NCBI RefSeq assembly: GCF_902806985.1
Contig: NZ_CADCXY010000005.1
Coordinates: 98,531-162,530, forward strand
Reading direction: 5' to 3'
DNA: 64,000 nt
Source: Pseudidiomarina piscicola
GTDB lineage: Bacteria > Pseudomonadota > Gammaproteobacteria > Enterobacterales > Alteromonadaceae
The first letter of the stretch is position 1. Each line of letters opens with the position of its first letter. The notes under the pieces were generated by a model that saw only the letters and a list, made by a program, of their open reading frames with translations, was not told where the DNA came from and did not search any database. Made by a program: the position numbers and the translations under genes. This document shows positions 9,720-19,263 of this stretch, piece after piece.

Positions 9720-11570
9720 TTAACTTTCAGGGTAAAGCAAAGCTTCGTTAACGGTTTGCGTTAACGGGTGATACCCAGACTTCGCCTGTTCATAGACTTC
9801 GCGAGCCCACTTTAAATTGTCAGGTGTTTTCGCCAGCTCTCGATAGAGCGGACTCACCAGCTTATTACGACCAATTGTCAACAAGTAGCTACGCAAACGA
9901 TCGCGTGCTGGTTCATATTTTTTAGTAATCGCTAACTTCAACCAGGCATGGGCAATTTCAGCATTACTGCTGGCGGTTAAATTATAGTCGCTATCGAGCC
10001 GTTGCATGTTGGTACTTGAAATATCCAGTGGCAAGTTATTGATGAAGTGCAACCACTCGTGCGTGGTCCATTCATCGGTTTTCAGCTTGCCGCCTTTGAG
10101 CCAGCGTTGCATTTGCTTTTCAACTGCCGTGAATGCGTTAGATTCAGGTCGTGGCGCATCTGCCGGTAGACCTGGCTGATGAATCCACTCGTTCACTTTA
10201 TCCATGCTCACAACATTTGGATGTTCGGCCAGTAGGTTACGTTGCAAGTAGGTTTTAAATTGCGCGGTAGAAATACTTTGGAAGGCAAAATCATCAAAGT
10301 ACTCACGCAAAAAGCTATCAAAGGTTTCACGGCCGAACTGGTTTTCTAAGTACACCAAGAACAACTGACCTTTGACGTAAGGTACATTTGAGAATACATC
10401 GTCCGGGTGGCGGGTACCAAGATCAATGTTAAGCACCGTATCAGCTGGTGCGAGACGCGCCATATCCGCCATGAGATCTTGATAGCCAAGCGCTAATTCC
10501 ATTTGCGCCCGTCGCTCGCCAAACAGAGCCTCCATAATGCGATTTTCAACGTAGCTGGTGAAGCCTTCGTTGATCCATAAGTCGCGCCAGCTAGCGTTGG
10601 TTACAAGGTTGCCTGACCATGAATGCGCCAGCTCATGGGCAATTAAATTTATTAATGAGCGATCACCCGACACGACAGTCGGCGTAATAAACGACAAGCG
10701 TGGATTTTCCATGCCCCCGTATGGAAAGCTTGGCGGCAACACTAACAAATCGTAGCGGTCCCAACGATAGGGCCCGTACATGGCTTCGGTTGCCTCGATC
10801 ATGGCCGGTGTATCCGCCCATTCCCAAGCGGCCTCTTCGACAATGTAAGACTCAGCAAATACCGCCACATTGTCGCTTATCGATTGCACCTCTAAATCGC
10901 CGACCGCAATCGCAATCAGGTAGGGTGGAATCGGCTGCGGCATACTAAAGCTGTACTGCCCATCACGGTTATCGCTTAGGCTATTATCGGCACTCATTAC
11001 GCCGAGCAGGCCTTCCGGCGTCTGCAACTTGGCGTTATAGGTTAGGCGCAAGGCAGGCGTGTCTTGAATTGGAATCCAACTGCGCGCATGAATCGGTTGC
11101 GACTGGCTAAACATGAATGGCTGCTGTTTGCCGGCGGTCTGCTCCGGAGTTAACCACTGGAGGCCGCTGGCGGTAGGTGCTGTTGCATAGTGAATGCGCA
11201 GTTTTTCACTGCTAGAGCCAATGGAAACGCTAAGTTCTTGGCCGAGGGTTTCATGGGGTTCACCCAAGGTAAACGAGGTTTCTTGCCACTCACCGTCTTG
11301 CCAAATTTCGGTTTTATGAATACTTAATTCACGGGTATCTAAGTGGATTTGCTCTGCGTCAGTGCGACGTAGCAAGTCATAGGTGGCGGTCCCTTCAAGC
11401 TGTTTTTCAGCAAAGTCGACGGTCAGGTCGAGCTCTAAATGCGGTGTTGCCACTTGATCAAGCTTGGCATAACTATGCGCATCGTCTGCCCACGAGGGGG
11501 CTGAAACAGTGGCCGTTGCGACCAAGGTCGCTGCACCTGCCCATTGAATCAGTTGCTGCTGTATCGCCAT
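9720..11570 (-). CDS. Secreted M1 family metallo-aminopeptidase (leukotriene A4 hydrolase-like)
   Basis: The 616-residue protein starts with a signal peptide (AGAATLVATATVSAPSWA, cleavage before DDAHS), implying periplasmic or secreted peptide hydrolysis. The substrate-recognition motif PYGGMENP and the zinc motif HELAHSWSG, followed by NEGFTSYVE with the third zinc ligand, define family M1. The C-terminal helical domain resembles leukotriene A4 hydrolase-type aminopeptidases. It is divergent from rsmE and lies 15 bases before the dehydrogenase gene on the minus strand. Confidence 0.93.
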   Translation of the reverse strand: MAIQQQLIQWAGAATLVATATVSAPSWADDAHSYAKLDQVATPHLELDLTVDFAEKQLEGTATYDLLRRTDAEQIHLDTRELSIHKTEIWQDGEWQETSFTLGEPHETLGQELSVSIGSSSEKLRIHYATAPTASGLQWLTPEQTAGKQQPFMFSQSQPIHARSWIPIQDTPALRLTYNAKLQTPEGLLGVMSADNSLSDNRDGQYSFSMPQPIPPYLIAIAVGDLEVQSISDNVAVFAESYIVEEAAWEWADTPAMIEATEAMYGPYRWDRYDLLVLPPSFPYGGMENPRLSFITPTVVSGDRSLINLIAHELAHSWSGNLVTNASWRDLWINEGFTSYVENRIMEALFGERRAQMELALGYQDLMADMARLAPADTVLNIDLGTRHPDDVFSNVPYVKGQLFLVYLENQFGRETFDSFLREYFDDFAFQSISTAQFKTYLQRNLLAEHPNVVSMDKVNEWIHQPGLPADAPRPESNAFTAVEKQMQRWLKGGKLKTDEWTTHEWLHFINNLPLDISSTNMQRLDSDYNLTASSNAEIAHAWLKLAITKKYEPARDRLRSYLLTIGRNKLVSPLYRELAKTPDNLKWAREVYEQAKSGYHPLTQTVNEALLYPES

Positions 11571-11622
11571 AAAAGGTTTCCTTCTGGTAAGATGATGTCA
11601 TAAATGAAACTAGGGTCATGTT

Positions 11623-12405
11623 ATGCGAGTACCGCGAATTTATCATCCTTTAGCGGAAAATAGCCTCGACGAAAGTGTACAAATGTCACTTAGTTTAGGC
11701 CAACAGGTCGAGTTGTGCGCCGAAGCTGCCAATCATGTCGGCCGAGTTCTGCGTATGCAGCAGGGCCAAGCGCTAGTGCTATTCACCGGAGACGGTCACG
11801 ACTATCAAGCGGAGATCGTTAGCGCGTCGAAGAAAAATGTTTGCGTGCAAATCACCGATGTGGCCGTCAACACAACGGAATCTCCCTTAAAAATTCACCT
11901 TGGCCAAGGTATCTCGCGCGGTGATCGTATGGACTTTGTGTTACAAAAGTCTGTCGAGCTGGGGGTTCATAGTATTACGCCGTTGTTTACTGAGCGCTGT
12001 GGTGTGAAGCTCAGCGGCGAGCGACTCATAAAAAAACAGCAGCAGTGGCAGAAGATCGTCATCGCCGCCTGCGAACAAAGCGGCCGTAGTGTGGTTCCCA
12101 CCGTTGCGCAGCCGATCGCCTTACACGACTGGCTGCCACAGCTAGCACCCTCGTTACGCTTAACACTCGACCCATTGGCGCAAGTTGCGCTGCGTGAGCA
12201 AAAACTTAGTAACGAACACGTTCAGCTATTGATCGGCCCCGAAGGCGGGTTAACCGAAAGCGAAGTACAGGCCGCAGCCGCCGCCGATTTTCAGCCCGTA
12301 CGCCTTGGTCCACGAGTTCTGCGTACCGAAACCGCCGCATTAAGTGCACTTAGTGCGGTGCAATACCAGTTTGGCGATTTAGCCAGCCCTTTAATTCAGG
12401 AGTAG
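11623..12405 (+). CDS. rsmE: 16S rRNA (uracil-1498-N3)-methyltransferase
   Basis: RsmE methylates U1498 of 16S rRNA in the 30S subunit with SAM. The 260-residue protein opens with MRVPRIYHPL, then a PUA-like N-terminal domain, then a SPOUT-class C-terminal domain with a trefoil knot: LLIGPEGGLTESEV and RLGPRVLRTETAALSALSA are the SAM-binding loops. It begins the tight cluster rsmE-gshB-yqgE-ruvX, the same order as in E. coli, and stops four bases before gshB. Confidence 0.97.
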   Translation: MRVPRIYHPLAENSLDESVQMSLSLGQQVELCAEAANHVGRVLRMQQGQALVLFTGDGHDYQAEIVSASKKNVCVQITDVAVNTTESPLKIHLGQGISRGDRMDFVLQKSVELGVHSITPLFTERCGVKLSGERLIKKQQQWQKIVIAACEQSGRSVVPTVAQPIALHDWLPQLAPSLRLTLDPLAQVALREQKLSNEHVQLLIGPEGGLTESEVQAAAAADFQPVRLGPRVLRTETAALSALSAVQYQFGDLASPLIQE

Positions 12406-12409
12406 TCGC

Positions 12410-13354
12410 ATGAAATTAGCAATGATTATGGATCCCATTGCCAACGTTAAAACCTACAAAGACACTAGCTTCCGACTGCTACTCGAAGCACAAGCTCGCG
12501 GCTACGATTGTTACTATCTTGAAATGGACGACCTGTCACTTATTGCCGGTAAGCCCATGGCTCGCGCTCGAAAAGTCTCAGTCGTTGATCAAGAGAAAGA
12601 CTTCTATCAATTAGCAACCGTCGAAGAGCAACCTTTGGCCGACTTTGATGTGATTATGATGCGCAAAGATCCGCCATTTGATACCGAATTTCTTTACGTA
12701 ACCTATATGCTCGAATTAGCCGAGCAAGCCGGTTCGTTAGTGGTGAATAAACCCCAGAGCTTACGTGACTGTAACGAGAAGTTATTTACCGCTTGGTTTG
12801 CCGACCTAACGCCTCCGACCATCGTCACACGCAATGCGGAACAGATCCGCGCCTTCCATGAGCAGCATAAAGATATTATCTTGAAGCCACTGGACGGAAT
12901 GGGCGGCGCTTCCATTTTCCGCGTGGGTAACGACGGCAGTAACTTAGGCGTGATCATCGAAACACTGACCGAGCATGGCGGTCGCTTTGCGATGGTGCAA
13001 CGCTATCTGCCGGAAATCAAAGACGGTGACAAGCGTATTTTAATTATTGATGGCGAACCGATGCCGTATTCACTGGCACGTATTCCATCAGCCGGTGAAA
13101 CGCGTGGCAACTTAGCTGCCGGCGGCAGTGGCCGCCCGCAACCGCTGAGTGACAGTGACTGGGCATTAGCCCGGCAAGTGGGCCCTGAGCTGAAACGACG
13201 CGGCTTATTTTTAGTGGGGCTCGATGTGATCGGTGATCGCATCACCGAAATAAATGTCACAAGCCCTACTTGTATGCGCGAAATTGAAGCCGCATATTCA
13301 ATTAATATCGCCGGTAAATTATTTGACGCAATAGAGGCACGCCGCAAGGCCTAA
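12410..13354 (+). CDS. gshB: Glutathione synthetase
   Basis: GshB joins gamma-glutamylcysteine and glycine with ATP in the cytosol. The 314-residue ATP-grasp enzyme has the N-terminal MKLAMIMDPI, substrate region MMRKDPPFDTEFLY, the ATP-grasp loop LKPLDGMGGASIFRV, and EINVTSPTCMREIE near the C terminus. The ATG follows an AGGAG site a few bases after the rsmE stop. The order rsmE-gshB-yqgE-ruvX is conserved in gammaproteobacteria. Confidence 0.98.
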   Translation: MKLAMIMDPIANVKTYKDTSFRLLLEAQARGYDCYYLEMDDLSLIAGKPMARARKVSVVDQEKDFYQLATVEEQPLADFDVIMMRKDPPFDTEFLYVTYMLELAEQAGSLVVNKPQSLRDCNEKLFTAWFADLTPPTIVTRNAEQIRAFHEQHKDIILKPLDGMGGASIFRVGNDGSNLGVIIETLTEHGGRFAMVQRYLPEIKDGDKRILIIDGEPMPYSLARIPSAGETRGNLAAGGSGRPQPLSDSDWALARQVGPELKRRGLFLVGLDVIGDRITEINVTSPTCMREIEAAYSINIAGKLFDAIEARRKA

Positions 13355-13360
13355 CAACTT

Positions 13361-13927
13361 ATGGAAGCACTCACGAACTTACAAAATCACTTTTTGATTG
13401 CGATGCCCTCGATGGATGATCCCTTCTTTCAGCGGTCCGTCACCTATATTTGTGAACACAACGATGAAGGGGCGATGGGGCTCGTCATCAATCAACCCGT
13501 CGAGCTGAATGTCGCAAAAGTGCTCGAGCAACTTGAAATTGTAGTGCCTGAGCATTCTCGCATGTTCGACCGTCAAGTGTTTGCCGGCGGGCCTTTAGCT
13601 CGCGACCGAGGTTTTGTTTTGCACTCACCCGACGACGAGTGGCGCAGCTCGGCACGATTAAGTGACGACGTAATGATTACCACCTCAAAAGATATCCTTG
13701 AGGCGATGGGTCGCGGTGATGCGCCAGCAAGCTTTTTGCTCACACTCGGTTACGCTGGGTGGGAAGCGGGTCAACTCGAGCAGGAGCTGGCCGATAATAG
13801 TTGGCTAACGCTGCCCGCTGATCCTGAGATCTTATTCAATACGCCCATCAACGAGCGCTGGCAAAAAGCGACCGAAAAGCTTGGGTTTCAAGCATGGCAG
13901 CTTGGTCCCGGAGCAGGCCACGCATGA
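13361..13927 (+). CDS. yqgE: YqgE/AlgH family protein (UPF0301)
   Basis: The 188-residue cytosolic protein matches UPF0301: an N-terminal [21 protein letters not shown] segment, then [18 protein letters not shown], and later [15 protein letters not shown] biochemical function is not established, although AlgH was first linked to alginate regulation in Pseudomonas. It lies six bases after gshB, and its stop overlaps the ruvX start (ATGA), suggesting coupled translation. Confidence 0.95.
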   Translation: MEALTNLQNHFLIAMPSMDDPFFQRSVTYICEHNDEGAMGLVINQPVELNVAKVLEQLEIVVPEHSRMFDRQVFAGGPLARDRGFVLHSPDDEWRSSARLSDDVMITTSKDILEAMGRGDAPASFLLTLGYAGWEAGQLEQELADNSWLTLPADPEILFNTPINERWQKATEKLGFQAWQLGPGAGHA

Positions 13928-14337
13928 GTCAACTGATCGGTTTTGATTTTGGCACCCATAATATTGGTGTCGCTGTTGGTCAAACCATTACCGGAACAGC
14001 GTCGCCTTTAGCGGCGCTCAAAGCAAAAGACGGCCAACCCGACTGGCAAAAAGTGGCTAACTTGATCAAAGAGTGGCAACCGCAATGCTTAGTTGTCGGC
14101 TTGCCACTTAATATGGACGGCAGCGAACAACGTTTGACCGATTTGGCGCGTAAATTTGCCAACCGGCTACATGGTAGGTTTGGTTTACCCGTTGAGTTAC
14201 AAGACGAGCGTTTAACCACCGTTGCCGCCAAAGAAGAGTTATTCGAACGGGGTGGTTACCGTCAGCTCAGTAAAGATAAAGTGGATAGCGCTGCCGCACA
14301 GCTTATTCTTGAAGACTATATGAGCCTATTAGGTTAG
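13924..14337 (+). CDS. ruvX: Putative Holliday junction resolvase / pre-16S rRNA nuclease YqgF
   Basis: The 137-residue protein has an RNase H-like fold. The N-terminal strand [16 protein letters not shown] carries the first catalytic Asp. [13 protein letters not shown] is the second motif, DERLTTVAA carries the conserved Glu, and the C-terminal [16 protein letters not shown] supplies the last Asp. YqgF is implicated in 5' maturation of 16S rRNA, and family members have been described as resolvases. The start was set at the ATG in the ATGA overlap with yqgE. It ends about 30 bases from the convergent phoH-like gene. Confidence 0.95.
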   Translation: MSQLIGFDFGTHNIGVAVGQTITGTASPLAALKAKDGQPDWQKVANLIKEWQPQCLVVGLPLNMDGSEQRLTDLARKFANRLHGRFGLPVELQDERLTTVAAKEELFERGGYRQLSKDKVDSAAAQLILEDYMSLLG

Positions 14338-14368
14338 TACGGCAGTACCACGCAATCCTTTGCTTCGG

Positions 14369-15754
14369 TTATAAGTTCTCTTCCGCATACTGAGCTAAGT
14401 TACTTCTCACCACACCATTCAAGTTGATGGTTGCGCTACCTGGGTAGTCTTTAAAGCGTTCAACGATATAGGTGAGGCCAGAAGTGACTGCGGTAAGATA
14501 GTAGCTATCAATTTGCGCTAGATTTCCCGAGCAGATAATTTTGGTACCCGTGCCACAGCGGGTGATCAAGGTTTTCAGTTGTGAGGCGGTTAAATTCTGT
14601 GACTCGTCTAGCAACACGATGGCATTTTGAATACTGCGGCCCCGCATGAAATTTAATGATTTAAACTGAATATTAGCCTTATTCATAATGAAATTGAGGC
14701 TCGATTCCATACTTTCATCGTTTTTGTGTAGCACCTCTAACGAGTCGGTAATCGCGGCCAGCCACGGCGCCATCTTTTCCTCTTCGGTGCCCGGCAAGTA
14801 GCCAATCGACTCTGCGATTTCTGGAGTGTTGCGGGTCACTATAATTTTTTCATAGATGCCCTGCTCAATCACTAGCTCTAACGCTGAGGCCAGCGCCAGC
14901 AGCGTTTTACCGCTCCCAGCTGGGCCCGTCAGAATCACTAAATCAATGGTTGGGTCGAGCAATGCGTTCATCGCCATGGCCTGGTAGATGTTTTTCGGGT
15001 GAATTCCCCAGGCGTGGTAACTCATCATCCGCTCAAAACCTAGATCATGCAGGCGGACATGTTGGTCGTTATAACCGGAAACTTTGGCCGCAAACAGTTC
15101 TGTTTCGTCAATTAAGTACTGATTACGATAAACGGCAGGCAACACCTCACGTTCAACTTCATGAAAAGTTTCGCGGCCTTCTTGCACACTTGTGACTTCC
15201 CCCACTGACTGCCAAAAATCGCCCTCGAGCTCGACAAAACCCTTGGAAAGAAAACGAATATCGTCAATCAGTTGGTCAGTGCGATAGTCTTCCACATACT
15301 TCACCCCCGCACCTTTGGCTTTTAACCGCATATTGATGTCTTTGGTCACCAACACGATGATCGCATCTTGGTGCTTCTTCTGCAGCTCAATGGCCGCCTG
15401 AATGATGCGGTGGTCATTTTCTGATAAATTTAAAACAGACTCAGTTTGCTGTAACTGATAGTCAGGGAAAATAGCGAGGGTGCCTTCGGCATGATGTGCG
15501 CCTTCCATTTGGGCTAACGGTACGCCAGCCACAATTTGCTCGGGGCTGGCATCTTTTAGGGCATCCTCTAACGAGCGAATTGCCACCCGCGCTTCGCGGC
15601 TTACGTCTTTATGGCGGTCTTTGATATTGTCGAGCTCTTCTAGCACGACCATAGGAATAACGACGTTGTGTTCTTCAAAGTTTAGAAAGGCAAGGGGTTC
15701 GTGAAGCAGGATATTGGTGTCTAACAGGTAGTACTTCGATGTGGTTTTTGTCAT
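14369..15754 (-). CDS. PIN domain-PhoH ATPase fusion (PhoH2/YlaK type)
   Basis: The 461-residue protein joins an N-terminal PIN ribonuclease-like domain (roughly residues 5-140; YYLLDTNILLHEP and the later acidic residues of LVTKDINMRLKAKG) to a C-terminal PhoH ATPase domain (Walker A GPAGSGKTLLA, Walker B IVLLDESQN). Such PhoH2 proteins are described as RNA helicases/ribonucleases; the substrate here is unknown. The ATG at 15754 with an upstream GAGG is preferred to the TTG four codons earlier. It is divergent from rapA. Confidence 0.92.
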   Translation of the reverse strand: MTKTTSKYYLLDTNILLHEPLAFLNFEEHNVVIPMVVLEELDNIKDRHKDVSREARVAIRSLEDALKDASPEQIVAGVPLAQMEGAHHAEGTLAIFPDYQLQQTESVLNLSENDHRIIQAAIELQKKHQDAIIVLVTKDINMRLKAKGAGVKYVEDYRTDQLIDDIRFLSKGFVELEGDFWQSVGEVTSVQEGRETFHEVEREVLPAVYRNQYLIDETELFAAKVSGYNDQHVRLHDLGFERMMSYHAWGIHPKNIYQAMAMNALLDPTIDLVILTGPAGSGKTLLALASALELVIEQGIYEKIIVTRNTPEIAESIGYLPGTEEEKMAPWLAAITDSLEVLHKNDESMESSLNFIMNKANIQFKSLNFMRGRSIQNAIVLLDESQNLTASQLKTLITRCGTGTKIICSGNLAQIDSYYLTAVTSGLTYIVERFKDYPGSATINLNGVVRSNLAQYAEENL

Positions 15755-15923
15755 GCGCGACCTCAAGCAGCTAAGAAGCTTAATGATAGTTTTGGCTTGC
15801 CATGCACTTTTAAGACTAGCGCAGTTTTGCGCAAAAGGGTGTGAACATTGAAAAAAATTTCGCTACCATGTGCGCCCTTTGATTTCACGCCTGCGGGCGT
15901 ACTCTGTTGTAGAGGTTTTGGAA

Positions 15924-18596
15924 ATGGCAAATGATAGCGTGCACACCTATGTGGCTGGTCAGCGTTGGCTGAGTGAAACGGAGTTGGAGCAAGGGCTGGG
16001 GTTACTTACACAAGCCGAGGGGCGAACCCTCACGGTGTTGTTCCCAGCTACCGATGAAGTTCGTCACTATGCCAGCCAACAAGCTCCTTTAGCTCGCTAT
16101 CGCTTACTGCCTGATGATCGCGGACAACATGCTGAAGGTTGGTTTTTTCGGGTCACCGAGGTTGAAGATAAAGCGGGCGTATTGCATTACACCGGTCACC
16201 GTGAAGACACTAACGAAACCGTCTCATTACCGGAAACCCAATTAGCCGCCCAAGTCGCCACGCAGCACCCACTGACGCGCGTCTTAGCGGGTAAAACCGA
16301 TCGGCTCGATATGTACCGCCTGCGCCAGCAAGCCCAGCGTCATTTGCAGCGTTGGCAACAATCTTCGGTGACGGGGTTGCTCGGGGCTCGAGCACAGTTG
16401 TTGCCACACCAGCTCTACATCGCCCATACACTAGCCGACCGTTACCAACCGCGCGTACTGCTGGCCGATGAAGTGGGCCTTGGCAAAACCATTGAAGCCG
16501 GTCTTATTTTACAGCGCCGGCTGCTGAGTGGCCGCAGCCAACGGGCGGCGATCGTGGTGCCCGATAGTCTTTGTCATCAGTGGTTGATTGAGCTCAAGCG
16601 ACGCTTTGCACTGGCCTTTAGCCTGTTCGATCAAGAGCGCTGTGAGCAGACCGCAATCGACTTCGACAATGTTTTTAGTGCCGAGCAACTTGTGGTGGTA
16701 CCCCAAAGCTTGCTCCAAAGTGAGCGCTGGCAAACCCAACTGAGTGAGGCTGCATTCGACCTCTTAATTGTTGATGAAGCGCACCGAATTGCACCAAAAA
16801 CCGCACACTTTGCTCAATTACAACAGCTATGTGCAGCAATACCTAGTGTGCTGCTGCTAACCGCTACACCCCAACAGGCAGGTCTTGACGGGCACTTTGC
16901 TCGACTGCAGTTGTTAGATCCCGATCGCTTCCATTCTTTTGAGGCCTTTGTTGAAGAACAACAAAGTTATCGCCAGTTAACGCCACTCGCCGAGGTGTTG
17001 GCTCGCGTTGGTGCCGATAAGCTGCTCGACCGCTTACTCGACCACTATGGTACCGGACGCTTGATGTACCGTAATAGCCGTGCTCATGTCGGTGGCTTTC
17101 CAGAGCGCCAATGCCACCCAGTAGAGCTAGATGAAGCCGCTGGCGACGATTTTTCCGCGAAGGCAACGTGGCTAAAAGACCTACTGCGGCAACATAAGCC
17201 CGAGAAGTTTATTCTTATCTGCCGCTCGGCAGCCACCGTACAGAAATTGTATGACTTTTTAAGAGTCCAGCATGGCGTTCATGCGGCGGTCTTCCATGAG
17301 GGTATGAGCCTTCTAGAGCGCGACCGCGCGGCGGAGTTTTTCGCTAGTCCAGAAGACGGTTGCCCAGTGCTGCTGTGCTCTGAAATAGGCAGCGAAGGAC
17401 GTAACTTTCAGTTCGCTCATCATTTGGTGCTGTTTGATTTACCTGAACACCCGGACCTTCTTGAGCAACGAATTGGGCGCCTCGATCGGCTTGGACAAAC
17501 GGACACCGTGCACATCCACGTTCCGTTTATGCCGGAAAGCCGTGACGCCTATTTGTTTGAATGGTATCAAGCAATGCAAGCATTCGCCGCACCGAATGCC
17601 GTTGGCGCGACCCTTTATGACGAATTTAGTGAGCAGCTACAACCCTATTTCACTGGCCAGTTTCACGATGAGTTCGGGTTTGCTGAGCTGATTGAGACGA
17701 CCGCAGAACGTGCCGAGCAGCTTCGCGAACAAATCCGTGCTGGGCGTGATCGCTTACAAGAACTCAATGCCTACCGCCCGCAGCGCGCAAATGCCATTTT
17801 AGAGGCTATTGAAAAAGACGAGCGCAGTGCCGAGTTAGCCGCATTCATGCAAGACTTTTGGGCGCGGTTTGGGCTCGACTATGATGAGCTTAACGCCGAG
17901 AGCGGTTGGTTACGCCCCACCGAACATATGCGCACTCAGCTACCAGGGTTGCCCGATGAAGGCCTTACCGTAACCTTTTCGCGTGACTACGCGCTGGCCA
18001 ATGAGCAAGTGGAATTCCTGAGCTGGGATCATCCGCAAGTTCAGCACGCCCTTGAACTGCTGACCACCGATAGTTATGGCAGTACCTGTGTCGCACTGAT
18101 GCAAAACCGTGCTTTGCCAGCGGGGGCTTGGTTCGTCGAGCTAGGTTACAGTAGCCGTTTAACTGCACCGGCGGCATTGGTCGCACACGAGTTTTATCCG
18201 CAGCAAGGTATTCGTCTATTACTCGACAGCAAGGGCCGCGATTTAACCGCACGGGTGCAGGCAGGCGCCTTTGATAAACAACTCTCGTTTATCGATAAAA
18301 AACAAGCGCGAGCCATGTTGCAAGAGTTGCGACAAACCATTCAACAACATATTCAAAGTGCTTGGCGCGCTGCAGAAGTGCAACAACAGACCTTTATCGA
18401 TGATGCTAAGCAGCGCCTCGAGCAAGAGATGGCAAGTGCACAACAGCGACTGCTTGAATTACAACAACGCAACCCTGCCGTACGGCAAAGCGAAGTTGAT
18501 GCCCTTACTGAGCGCCAGCAGCAATTGAGTCTTGCCCTGAGCAAGCCAATGTTGCAACTCGATAGTGTTCGCATCGTCGTCAACTCACCCAAGTGA
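15924..18596 (+). CDS. rapA: RNA polymerase-associated ATPase RapA
   Basis: RapA is a Swi2/Snf2-type ATPase that binds RNA polymerase and helps recycle it after transcription. The 890-residue protein begins with the RapA-specific GQRWLSETELEQGLGLL (compare GQRWISDTE in E. coli). It has the Walker A motif DEVGLGKTIEAGLIL near residue 182, DEAHRIAP near residue 283, TATPQQ, and motifs V/VI around GSEGRNFQ and QRIGRLDRLGQ. It is somewhat shorter than E. coli RapA (968). The ATG at 15924 has AGAGG upstream; the frame extends to 15870 without family similarity. rluA follows ten bases later. Confidence 0.96.
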   Translation: MANDSVHTYVAGQRWLSETELEQGLGLLTQAEGRTLTVLFPATDEVRHYASQQAPLARYRLLPDDRGQHAEGWFFRVTEVEDKAGVLHYTGHREDTNETVSLPETQLAAQVATQHPLTRVLAGKTDRLDMYRLRQQAQRHLQRWQQSSVTGLLGARAQLLPHQLYIAHTLADRYQPRVLLADEVGLGKTIEAGLILQRRLLSGRSQRAAIVVPDSLCHQWLIELKRRFALAFSLFDQERCEQTAIDFDNVFSAEQLVVVPQSLLQSERWQTQLSEAAFDLLIVDEAHRIAPKTAHFAQLQQLCAAIPSVLLLTATPQQAGLDGHFARLQLLDPDRFHSFEAFVEEQQSYRQLTPLAEVLARVGADKLLDRLLDHYGTGRLMYRNSRAHVGGFPERQCHPVELDEAAGDDFSAKATWLKDLLRQHKPEKFILICRSAATVQKLYDFLRVQHGVHAAVFHEGMSLLERDRAAEFFASPEDGCPVLLCSEIGSEGRNFQFAHHLVLFDLPEHPDLLEQRIGRLDRLGQTDTVHIHVPFMPESRDAYLFEWYQAMQAFAAPNAVGATLYDEFSEQLQPYFTGQFHDEFGFAELIETTAERAEQLREQIRAGRDRLQELNAYRPQRANAILEAIEKDERSAELAAFMQDFWARFGLDYDELNAESGWLRPTEHMRTQLPGLPDEGLTVTFSRDYALANEQVEFLSWDHPQVQHALELLTTDSYGSTCVALMQNRALPAGAWFVELGYSSRLTAPAALVAHEFYPQQGIRLLLDSKGRDLTARVQAGAFDKQLSFIDKKQARAMLQELRQTIQQHIQSAWRAAEVQQQTFIDDAKQRLEQEMASAQQRLLELQQRNPAVRQSEVDALTERQQQLSLALSKPMLQLDSVRIVVNSPK

Positions 18597-18606
18597 ATAA
18601 ACTAAA

Positions 18607-19263
18607 ATGACGTTACTTGACTATCGACCACCCACCGACCCTTATCTCGATATTCTGTATCGCGATGAGGCCATCGTGGTGGTCAATAAGCCGGCGGGGT
18701 TGCTTAGTGTGCCAGGCAAAGACCCAGCCCATCGTGACTCGCTTTGGGCTCGGGTGCAGCGTGTGTTACCGGGGGCTCGCGTCGTGCACCGATTAGATAT
18801 GGCAACCTCTGGTTTGCTTGTGCTGGCGTTGCATAAAACGGCACAGGCCTACCTACAACGGCAATTTGAACAGCGGAAGGTGCATAAATATTATCGTGCC
18901 CACGTTGCCGGACGGCTGCCTGCGGCGAACGGTGTGATCGATCTCGCCATGCGCTGCGATTGGCCAAACCGGCCACGGCAAATGGTAGATCTTATCGCCG
19001 GGCGCCAGGCACAAACGCGTTACCACGTGGTTCGCACCGAGGCCGACTTTAGTGAGGTCATGTTATTCCCGGTGACCGGCCGTTCACATCAGTTACGGGT
19101 GCATATGCAAGCACTTGAGACGCCTATATTAGGCGATAAATTTTATGCCGATGCAGCGGCTTTTGCCGCCGCAGATCGACTACTTTTACATGCTGAAGAA
19201 ATTGGTTTTCTACACCCGCTAAGCGAGCAGCCGATTAATTTCCATTGCCCTGCTGACTTTTAA
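18607..19263 (+). CDS. rluA: RluA-type pseudouridine synthase
   Basis: RluA isomerises uridine in 23S rRNA (U746) and in some tRNAs (position 32). The 218-residue protein lacks an S4 domain, as RluA does. It contains the catalytic motif RVVHRLDMATSGLLVLA with the conserved Asp, preceded by VVNKPAGLLSVPGK and followed by GRSHQLRVHMQALETPILGD. The position right after rapA matches E. coli. The last 29 bases overlap the 3' end of convergent djlA. Confidence 0.95.
   Translation: MTLLDYRPPTDPYLDILYRDEAIVVVNKPAGLLSVPGKDPAHRDSLWARVQRVLPGARVVHRLDMATSGLLVLALHKTAQAYLQRQFEQRKVHKYYRAHVAGRLPAANGVIDLAMRCDWPNRPRQMVDLIAGRQAQTRYHVVRTEADFSEVMLFPVTGRSHQLRVHMQALETPILGDKFYADAAAFAAADRLLLHAEEIGFLHPLSEQPINFHCPADF

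Noticed and set aside
15848..15869. TTGAAA and TACCAT as the rapA promoter
   Set aside because: The hexamers are only 10 bases apart, too close for a sigma-70 promoter, and no better pair was clear.
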